Shown here: positions 1 through 5,852 of the stretch, one piece after another
How positions within the stretch are numbered: position 1 is the stretch's first letter
Layout: every line of letters starts with the position of its first letter
DNA from: Bacteroidota bacterium
GTDB lineage: Bacteria > Bacteroidota > Bacteroidia > Cytophagales > Cyclobacteriaceae
DNA length: 10,726 nt
Assembly (NCBI GenBank): GCA_003242315.1
Contig: QGUY01000130.1
Coordinates: forward strand, 1-10,726
Direction: 5' to 3'
The notes under the pieces: generated by a model
Database searches by the model: none
Seen by the model: the letters and a program-made list of their open reading frames with translations, nothing else
Told to the model about the DNA's origin: nothing
Program-made: the position numbers and the translations under genes

Positions 1-78
1 AGAAATAAAACTGAGATTTGCCCGAAGGTTTCCTTCGATTAAACTTCTGAACTGCGTAACGAATTCAACAGCCGAAGT

Positions 79-1386
79 TTGCCGTTTGTCTTTGATGGCA
101 TACGATATCAGGGCTTTACGGAAAAGCAAGCGCGATACATAAACCGCTTGTTTGGCATACGACCAGACAAGCCCCGGCTGCTGTACCACAGAGACATTCT
201 CAGTGGTTATTATGAGCTGGTGTCCGAGGAATATTTTCACAACGTAATCCCTAGCATTGCTCTTGACACGACAACGAATCACTTTGTGCTGAATCTGGCG
301 CGTCGTCCGCAACAGAATTTCCATGTCGACTTTGGAGGAGTAATCGCCACGCGCAACATCAGCAACATCTTTCTTGGCGCAAGCTTTTACCGATTCAACA
401 AGTCGCTGCTACAAACATCAGTTGGTTTCCAGACGGGAAGTTTTTACAAGTCTGCGACGGCACGCATGCGTCTTGACAACCCGTTCATTACCAAGTTTTA
501 TATTGAGCCTTCCGTGACATTCAACAGCTGGGATTACCTGGAGTCAGAAGACTTACTGCAGGATGTGACGGCCACAGTGCTCAGGCGCGTAAATCGTAAG
601 GCAGCTATCGACTTTGGTTGGCCGGTAGGTCGCCACCTGAAGGCAACGGTTAGGGTTGAGGGCATCAGCAACCTCGATCGCTATTCAAACGACACTACTT
701 TCACAAGTACGGCCATCCTGGATGAACTTAAGCTGAAAGGAATCAAGACAGGCATTCGGTTGAGTGCAAACGACCTCGACAGGAAACAATATCCACGCCG
801 TGGCAAGGCGATGAGTATATCGGCCGATTACTTTTCAATCACGGAAGATTACACGCCCGGAAACACTGCAATTAACACAACGCCTTTTTATGGAAGACAT
901 AATTGGTTTCGGTTGCGGCTTTCAGCGGAGCAGTATTTCAACGGCGGCTTCTATCATCCCGGATATATTGTAGAAGGTGTGTTTTCCAACCAACCTTCGT
1001 TTCAAAACTACAGGGGGACGATCATCAATGCTCCGACATTTCATCCATTGCAGGACAGCCGCACCTTGTTGCTGGAGAAGTTTCGATCCTTTAATTATCT
1101 CGCAGGAGGTATAAGGAACATCTTTGTATTAAGAAACAAACTGGACTTCAGGCTGGAGACATATCTCTTCAAGCCTTTGGACTATTTATCGACTGACGAA
1201 AATCAGGATGTCGTAAAGATCAATGACGTAGCCAAAGCATATCTCGCTGCTACCGCGGGATTCGTGCATCATTCGCCCATTGGACCGATCAGTCTGAGTG
1301 TGAACTATTACGATGACAACCACAACAAGTGGGGTGTCTTGTTGCATGTTGGTTTCCTTCTTTTTGATCACCACTCCCTCGAATGA
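79..1386 (+). CDS. Patatin-like/BamA-like outer-membrane protein, C-terminal barrel part (5' part broken or outside the window)
   Basis: This encodes the POTRA-like segment and beta-barrel of the Bacteroidetes patatin-like family, in which a periplasmic or surface phospholipase domain is normally fused to an Omp85-type barrel. Residues 1-75 (PFVFDGIRYQGFTEKQ onwards) resemble the POTRA-like linker. From about residue 80 alternating hydrophobic and aromatic strands run to the end, including the BamA-like DLDRKQYPRRGKAMS near residues 234-248, followed by paired strands. The last strand is LLHVGFLLF, with a short HHSLE tail. The TTG at 79 is only the first possible start downstream of a TAA at 40-42. 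Family-like sequence (TSELRNEFNSRSL) already begins right after that stop, and the product would have no signal peptide. The annotated start is therefore probably not a true one: expect a pseudogene, a frameshift or a sequence error, with the patatin domain upstream. The barrel assignment is firm; the patatin fusion is inferred from the family. Confidence 0.72.
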   Translation: MPFVFDGIRYQGFTEKQARYINRLFGIRPDKPRLLYHRDILSGYYELVSEEYFHNVIPSIALDTTTNHFVLNLARRPQQNFHVDFGGVIATRNISNIFLGASFYRFNKSLLQTSVGFQTGSFYKSATARMRLDNPFITKFYIEPSVTFNSWDYLESEDLLQDVTATVLRRVNRKAAIDFGWPVGRHLKATVRVEGISNLDRYSNDTTFTSTAILDELKLKGIKTGIRLSANDLDRKQYPRRGKAMSISADYFSITEDYTPGNTAINTTPFYGRHNWFRLRLSAEQYFNGGFYHPGYIVEGVFSNQPSFQNYRGTIINAPTFHPLQDSRTLLLEKFRSFNYLAGGIRNIFVLRNKLDFRLETYLFKPLDYLSTDENQDVVKINDVAKAYLAATAGFVHHSPIGPISLSVNYYDDNHNKWGVLLHVGFLLFDHHSLE

Positions 1387-1394
1387 GGGGTTTT
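1375..1394 (+). terminator. Small hairpin plus T4 over the barrel gene stop codon
   Basis: CCCTC at 1376-1380 pairs with GAGGG at 1385-1389 across the loop GAAT, with a possible T-G wobble outside the stem (1375 with 1390). TTTT follows directly at 1391-1394. The hairpin includes the TGA stop at 1384-1386. The stem is short and the T run only four bases, so it is at best a weak intrinsic terminator. Confidence 0.3.
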
Positions 1395-1414
1395 ACCGTA
1401 TTTCTCAGATAAGT

Positions 1415-1479
1415 TATTTTTGCCCGATTTCAGGCCATTTCTAGGCTGAATTTTGAAATTTTGAGTAAGTTTAACTTTG
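1415..1479 (+). promoter_or_regulatory. Two candidate Bacteroidetes-type promoters upstream of the OmpA operon
   Basis: Two exact matches to the Bacteroidetes -7 box TAnnTTTG lie in the 111-base gap before the first OmpA gene: TATTTTTG at 1415-1422 and TAACTTTG at 1472-1479. The second has a TTG (1453-1455) 16 bases upstream, one base shorter than the usual 17-23. It would give a leader of only about a dozen bases. The first has only TTTT (1391-1394) in the -33 position. An exact tandem of the 8-mer AATTTTGA (1449-1456 and 1457-1464) lies in the same stretch and contributes the upstream TTG. Confidence 0.45.
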
Positions 1480-1497
1480 AATTCCTAAAACACTGGC

Positions 1498-3525
1498 ATG
1501 AAGAAAATTCTACCTCTCATCATACTAGCCGGCGCGTTTGCAACAACGCGAGCCCAGGTAGTGCAGTGGGCGTCAAGTGTACTTGAGGTTTCCTCCGAGC
1601 TCACCCCGGTTCAGTATGCTGCCCACCAAGCATTGGGCAAACCCAATGTCCTCCCGGCTGGTGGACAGAATCCAAATGCGTGGACGCCTAACAAACCCAA
1701 TAGGAAGGAATTCATTAAGCTGGGGTTCAGTAATCCCATGAGCATACGGCAAGTAGCCATCGCGGAGTCGCACAATCCCAGCGCCTTGTACCGCGTGTTG
1801 TTGTACGATGAGGCAGGAAACGAATATGAGTTGAATGTACTTAATCCGAGTTCCATTCCTCTGAAGGGAAGAATGCTGAACATATTCACGGAACCAACAC
1901 CCTACAAGGTTGCCGCGGTAAAGCTTGAATTCGATGGCGCCGCTGTTCCCGATTACTTTGCCATCGATGCTGTTGGTATAACCGACTCCAACTATCCGAT
2001 CATCGCTGATATCCCCAAACCACAACTGCTTGCTTCGGGAATTGTAATTGAACCGCTTGACGGAAATGTCAATACAGATGTAAGTGAGCTAAACCCGCTG
2101 CTTTCTCCGGACGGCAAGACCCTTTACTTCAGTCGCAAGAATCACCCGGAGAACGTTGGTGGCGTCGATGACATTGAAGACATCTGGTATTCTGAGCTTG
2201 ACTCAACAGGCCGGTGGACGCTCGCTAAAAATCTCCGGCAATTCAATAATGCAGGCCCCAACTTCATCAACACCATAAGCTCCGTAACCCCCGACGGGCG
2301 TTCCGCAGTGATTCTGCTCGGGAACAAGTACCTTCCGAATGGCAAGATGATGGCAGGTGTGTCCATCAGTTCCAATGTAGGAGGCACATGGTCTAAACCT
2401 GTTGCTCTGGAGATAGAGAACGATTACAACTTCAGCGACAAGGCAAATTACTTTCTCGCAAACAACCGGCGCACCCTGCTGATGTCCGTTGAGCGTGAGG
2501 ATTCCTATGGAGGTCGCGACCTCTATGTATCCTTCATGAACAGCGACAGCACGTGGACGGAACCAAAGAACCTTGGAGACATCATCAATTCGGCCGGTGA
2601 GGAGTCGGCACCATTTCTGGCACTCGACGATCAGACACTCTACTTTTCATCGAACGGCTTCAGCGGCTATGGCGGAAGCGACATCTATGTATCCAAGAGA
2701 CTTGACGATACGTGGACGAATTGGTCTGAACCTGAGAACCTCGGTCCCGAAATCAACTCACCTCTTGAGGATTTGTTTTTCAACATTCCAGCCAACAGTG
2801 AATATGCATACTACTCTCGCGGTGTGACTGAAACGAACACTGACATCTATCGCGTGAAACTTCCCATCCTCAAGAAACCTGAAGTGTGGGTAACGGTGCG
2901 CGGTAAGATTGTAGACGCCGAGACAGGCGAACCCATCGGCGCAAAGGTGGTGTATGAACGGCTTCCGGGTGGTGAAGAAACCGGTATCGCTCAAACCAAT
3001 CCGGAGACCGGAGAGTACGAGATTCGTATCCCTGGTGGAAGTATGTACGGAATCCGTGCCGAGGCACCGGACAAGATATCCGAAAGTCAAAATCTCGATC
3101 TGACGGGGATCACCGAAGATCGCATAATCGACGTTCGTGACTTCCGCCTTGGCAACATCCGCGTTGCTGATATCGCGAAGGACGTAACGATCACGCTCAA
3201 CAACGTATTCTTTGATTTTGACAAGGCGGATCTCAAACCGGAAAGCTATCCCGAACTGGACCGCATCGTTCGAATTATGAAGGAAAGAACCGAGATGGAA
3301 ATCGAGGTCTCCGGTCATACTGACGCGACGGGACCTGAATCATATAACCAGGGTCTCTCGCGACGCCGGGCCCAGGCAGTAGTTACCTACCTCTCCCGAA
3401 ACGGAATTAATGCGAGCAGGCTCAAAGTAACCTACTTTGGCGAGAGCAAACCGATTGATAGCAACGATACAGAAGAAGGCAGGAGTAGAAACAGGCGAGT
3501 GGAGTTTAAGATCCTCAAGTTATAG
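1498..3525 (+). CDS. OmpA-family protein: F5/8-like domain, beta-propeller, CRD-like domain, OmpA C-terminal domain (PorE-like)
   Basis: This is an exported protein that probably ties an outer-membrane or periplasmic complex to peptidoglycan. Residues 1-19 form a signal peptide (MKK, hydrophobic core, cleavage near TRA|Q) with no lipobox cysteine. Residues 22-165 look like a discoidin (F5/8 type C-like) beta-sandwich, with the segments HQALGKPN and RKEFIKLGF. Residues 180-455 hold about five PD40/WD40-like propeller blades; LSPDGKTLYFSRK and LDDQTLYFSSNGFSGYGGSDIY are the clearest. Residues 464-525 form a carboxypeptidase-regulatory-like fold (VRGKIVDAETGEPI). Residues 565-675 are an OmpA C-terminal domain with SGHTD and LSRRRAQAV; D609 and R624 sit at the 15-residue spacing of the diaminopimelate-binding pair known from Acinetobacter OmpA. 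The order propeller, CRD, OmpA matches the type IX secretion component PorE, but PorE starts with TPRs, so orthology is not claimed. It is probably co-transcribed with the next gene. Confidence 0.88.
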   Translation: MKKILPLIILAGAFATTRAQVVQWASSVLEVSSELTPVQYAAHQALGKPNVLPAGGQNPNAWTPNKPNRKEFIKLGFSNPMSIRQVAIAESHNPSALYRVLLYDEAGNEYELNVLNPSSIPLKGRMLNIFTEPTPYKVAAVKLEFDGAAVPDYFAIDAVGITDSNYPIIADIPKPQLLASGIVIEPLDGNVNTDVSELNPLLSPDGKTLYFSRKNHPENVGGVDDIEDIWYSELDSTGRWTLAKNLRQFNNAGPNFINTISSVTPDGRSAVILLGNKYLPNGKMMAGVSISSNVGGTWSKPVALEIENDYNFSDKANYFLANNRRTLLMSVEREDSYGGRDLYVSFMNSDSTWTEPKNLGDIINSAGEESAPFLALDDQTLYFSSNGFSGYGGSDIYVSKRLDDTWTNWSEPENLGPEINSPLEDLFFNIPANSEYAYYSRGVTETNTDIYRVKLPILKKPEVWVTVRGKIVDAETGEPIGAKVVYERLPGGEETGIAQTNPETGEYEIRIPGGSMYGIRAEAPDKISESQNLDLTGITEDRIIDVRDFRLGNIRVADIAKDVTITLNNVFFDFDKADLKPESYPELDRIVRIMKERTEMEIEVSGHTDATGPESYNQGLSRRRAQAVVTYLSRNGINASRLKVTYFGESKPIDSNDTEEGRSRNRRVEFKILKL

Positions 3526-3543
3526 CGCGTAACCCAATGTATT

Positions 3544-4242
3544 ATGGCTTTGACTTTACTAAGACTTGTCTTCCTGCTGGCAGCAGCCATGCCCTTATTG
3601 GCGCAGGAAGTCGACAGCCTGACCTACGCCGAAGGCATGATCCTGAGCGCTGAGACCCGCCAACCTGTAAATGCCCGCATCGTATACAAGAGCTTGCCTT
3701 ACGGCAACCGCATCGGGATCATCAACGGCAGTAAGTACTCGTTTGCCATGTTTGACAACGATAAGTACTCCATTGAAGTGATCGCCGCGGGTTACGCTCC
3801 CGCAAAGTATATGCTTGATCCGGCGGACACGAACGAAAACCGCCGCGTGATCCGTGACATCGAGCTTGTTGCAGGCACCAATCACGTCCACACACCTGGT
3901 CAGGTCATGCTCCTCAGCAACCTGATCTTTGAAGTCGGACGATCGAGAATCACGCCGGAATCCTACCCGGAGCTCGACATCGTCGTCAGTATGATGCGCG
4001 AAAATGCGAACATGATCATTCAGCTTGAAGGACATACCGACTACCAGGGCGACCCCGCAGAGAACATGAAGCTTTCACGTCAACGCGTGAAGGCCGTAAA
4101 AGACTACCTCGTCTCGAAAGGTATTGCCAAGAGCCGCATTCACACCAAAGCTTTCGGGGGCACTATGCCACTCTCCCGCGACAACACCCCTGAAGCGCAC
4201 AGGATGAACAGACGCGTTGAGTTGCGCATCCTCGAGAACTGA
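3544..4242 (+). CDS. Small OmpA-family peptidoglycan-binding protein with N-terminal CRD-like domain
   Basis: This is a 232-residue exported protein expected to bind peptidoglycan in the periplasm. Residues 1-20 form a signal peptide (cleavage near LLA|Q, no lipobox). Residues 28-90 resemble a carboxypeptidase-regulatory-like beta-sandwich (GMILSAETRQPVNARIVYKS). Residues 122-232 are an OmpA C-terminal domain with LEGHTD and KLSRQRVKAVKDYL. D166 and R181 keep the spacing of the peptidoglycan-binding pair, and MNRRVELRIL closes the domain. The strand usually read as FDFDKA is altered to FEVGRS. It starts 18 bases after the previous gene, with no terminator between them, so an operon is likely. 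Its domain order and several short segments (PESYPELD, IVYKSLP versus VVYERLP) match the C-terminal half of that neighbour, which suggests a paralogue without discoidin and propeller. No Shine-Dalgarno sequence is visible. The nearby ATG at 3537 is out of frame. Confidence 0.86.
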   Translation: MALTLLRLVFLLAAAMPLLAQEVDSLTYAEGMILSAETRQPVNARIVYKSLPYGNRIGIINGSKYSFAMFDNDKYSIEVIAAGYAPAKYMLDPADTNENRRVIRDIELVAGTNHVHTPGQVMLLSNLIFEVGRSRITPESYPELDIVVSMMRENANMIIQLEGHTDYQGDPAENMKLSRQRVKAVKDYLVSKGIAKSRIHTKAFGGTMPLSRDNTPEAHRMNRRVELRILEN

Positions 4243-4266
4243 CAACCTTAACAACAGAAACCCTTA

Positions 4267-4298
4267 TGGTAGAGGTGCCCCGTTAGGTGTCTCTACCA
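4267..4298. repeat. REP-like palindromic hairpin in the gap after the OmpA pair
   Basis: TGGTAGAG (4267-4274) and CTCTACCA (4291-4298) are exact reverse complements. The stem extends inward through three G-T wobbles and two G-C pairs, giving about 13 pairs and a six-base loop. No T run follows (AATTTCCCC), so it is a poor intrinsic terminator, though it could end or stabilise the OmpA transcript. The GGTAGAG/CTCTACC arms resemble dispersed extragenic palindromes. The rest of the 122-base gap (4243-4364) shows no gene. Confidence 0.5.
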
Positions 4299-4364
4299 AT
4301 TTCCCCGTCTCTGCCATTTGTACTTCTCTCCATTTAGCGTCCCCGCATTTTGTTACCTTAGAGT

Positions 4365-5771
4365 ATGATCTCAACCGAGGACCCGGACGTGCTCACCGCG
4401 CTGCGAACCATGCAGGCGAAGGCGCTGTCCATGCGGAACGAGCCCATCACCGCCAGGAAGAAACGCCTGCGCACCCTGAAGCGTTGGATCCTCGATAATC
4501 AATCGGAATTAGAACGTGCCGCTGCCGCCGACCTCGGAAAGCCGGCCATCGAGTTCATCTCGATCGAAATATTCAATGTTCTGGAGGAGATTCGAACGAT
4601 CCTGAAGAACCTCAATCACTGGGCAAGCCCAGTGTACGTGCCTCCTTCATTTGCCGTGCTCGGAACGTATTCGGAGATACGCTATGAGCCCAAAGGACTT
4701 TGTCTCGTGATCGCCCCCTGGAATTTCCCGTTTCTCCTGGCTGTCGGCCCCATGGCGTCTGCGCTTGGTGCGGGAAATGCAGTAGTCGTCAAGCCGTCTG
4801 AGTTGGCGCCGACTATGTCGGCGTGCATCGCGAAAATGGCATCAGCGTGTTTCAGTCCAGATGAGGTGAGGGTGGTGGAGGGCGGACTTGAGGTATCAAA
4901 ACAACTGCTGACTTTTCCGTTTGATCATATTTTCTTCACCGGCAGCCCGGCTGTTGGAAGCATTGTAATGAGTGAAGCTGCCAGGAACCTGACGCCCGTT
5001 ACCCTTGAACTCGGCGGCAAGTCGCCTTGCGTTGTAACCTCATCGGCGAGAGTTGATGAAGCCGCGCTGCGAATCGCTGTAAGTAAGTTCACGAATGCGG
5101 GACAAACGTGCATAGCACCTGATTATGTCCTCGCGGAGGATAAAGTTTATGATCGACTCGTCGACCGCATAGTCTTTCATGCGCGGAAACTCTTTTCCAA
5201 CCCGAGTACATACACGCGGATTGTATCGGATAGGCATTTCACACGCCTTGTCGATCTGCTGCAAGCATGCCGGCAGGAAGGAGTTGTTGCAGTGTTGGAC
5301 GGACCTGCTGAAGCCCGCGACCGGCTATTTTCACCGGTAGTACTAAAGAATGTGAGTGTAGATTCGGCCATCATGAGGGATGAGATATTCGGCCCCATCC
5401 TGCCTGTGATACGGTTTCATGACCTGGCGGAAGCAGAGTCGATTGTCAATCATCAGCCCAGGGCATTGGCTTTGTACATTTTTTCCGACGCGCGTCGTGA
5501 AACCGAAAGCCTCATGGCCTCGACATCATCCGGTGCAGTTTGCATAAACGATTGTGCGATGCACTTTTTCCACTCAGGCCTTCCGTTTGGGGGCGTAGGC
5601 CGAAGCGGTTTTGGAAGAGCTCACGGCCACGCCGGATTCGTGACCTTTTCTAACGAGAAATCTGTTATACGACAACGGCACGGATTAACCGGCGCGTCAT
5701 TGCTGTATCCGCCCCATACCGCCCGAAAACAACGCCTGCTGACAAAGTTTATGGCGTTGTTTTATCGATAA
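4365..5771 (+). CDS. Aldehyde dehydrogenase, class 3 type (NAD(P)+-dependent)
   Basis: This is a cytosolic or membrane-associated enzyme that oxidises aldehydes, typically medium- or long-chain aliphatic or aromatic ones, to carboxylates with NAD(P)+. The 468-residue length and sequence match the ALDH3/fatty aldehyde/coniferyl aldehyde dehydrogenase group. The cofactor region is APWNFPF (N120) and GNAVVVKPSE, followed by FTGSPAVG (191-198). The general base is E215 in LELGGKSP, and the nucleophile is C249 in NAGQTCIAPDY. EIFGP (340-344) contacts the cofactor ribose. N120, E215 and C249 all sit six residues beyond their counterparts in mammalian ALDH3A1, so the N-terminus is complete and the ATG at 4365 is credible. 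The C-terminal LPFGGVGRSGFG is intact, but the family's YHGK is AHGH here. The LLYPPHTARK tail also fits class 3. It is probably monocistronic. The substrate cannot be told from the sequence. Confidence 0.93.
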   Translation: MISTEDPDVLTALRTMQAKALSMRNEPITARKKRLRTLKRWILDNQSELERAAAADLGKPAIEFISIEIFNVLEEIRTILKNLNHWASPVYVPPSFAVLGTYSEIRYEPKGLCLVIAPWNFPFLLAVGPMASALGAGNAVVVKPSELAPTMSACIAKMASACFSPDEVRVVEGGLEVSKQLLTFPFDHIFFTGSPAVGSIVMSEAARNLTPVTLELGGKSPCVVTSSARVDEAALRIAVSKFTNAGQTCIAPDYVLAEDKVYDRLVDRIVFHARKLFSNPSTYTRIVSDRHFTRLVDLLQACRQEGVVAVLDGPAEARDRLFSPVVLKNVSVDSAIMRDEIFGPILPVIRFHDLAEAESIVNHQPRALALYIFSDARRETESLMASTSSGAVCINDCAMHFFHSGLPFGGVGRSGFGRAHGHAGFVTFSNEKSVIRQRHGLTGASLLYPPHTARKQRLLTKFMALFYR

Positions 5772-5819
5772 TACCGGAAGGTCCCCCGGATAAACGAAAC
5801 GCTTTTGCATGCGGCTTAC

Positions 5820-5827
5820 TAATTTTG
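5820..5827 (+). promoter_or_regulatory. Candidate -7 promoter box upstream of the AsmA-family gene
   Basis: TAATTTTG matches the Bacteroidetes -7 consensus TAnnTTTG exactly and lies 25 bases before the ATG. No TTG is found 17-23 bases upstream; the nearest TTTTG (5803-5807) is 12 bases away. Only half of a promoter can be supported. The short 5772-5852 gap holds no convincing terminator for the dehydrogenase gene. Confidence 0.35.
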
Positions 5828-5852
5828 CACCATTTACCTTAGTCATACGACC

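Noticed and set aside
30..50. Programmed -1 frameshifting from frame 2 into the barrel frame around ATTAAAC.
   Set aside because: In the frame 2 phase the bases do not form an X XXY YYZ slippery heptamer, and no upstream gene is visible to test it.
2758..3318. A long minus-strand open frame of 186 codons inside the first OmpA gene.
   Set aside because: It is a shadow of the clearly conserved plus-strand gene; its translation shows no domain, signal or family pattern.
4217..4498. A small plus-strand open frame bridging the second OmpA gene and the dehydrogenase.
   Set aside because: It overlaps conserved coding sequence at both ends in another frame, and its product is an arginine- and histidine-rich string typical of a shadow frame.
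5773..5793. A terminator from the CCGG...CCGG inverted match after the dehydrogenase gene.
   Set aside because: The stem would be only four or five pairs around a mismatched loop, and no T run follows.
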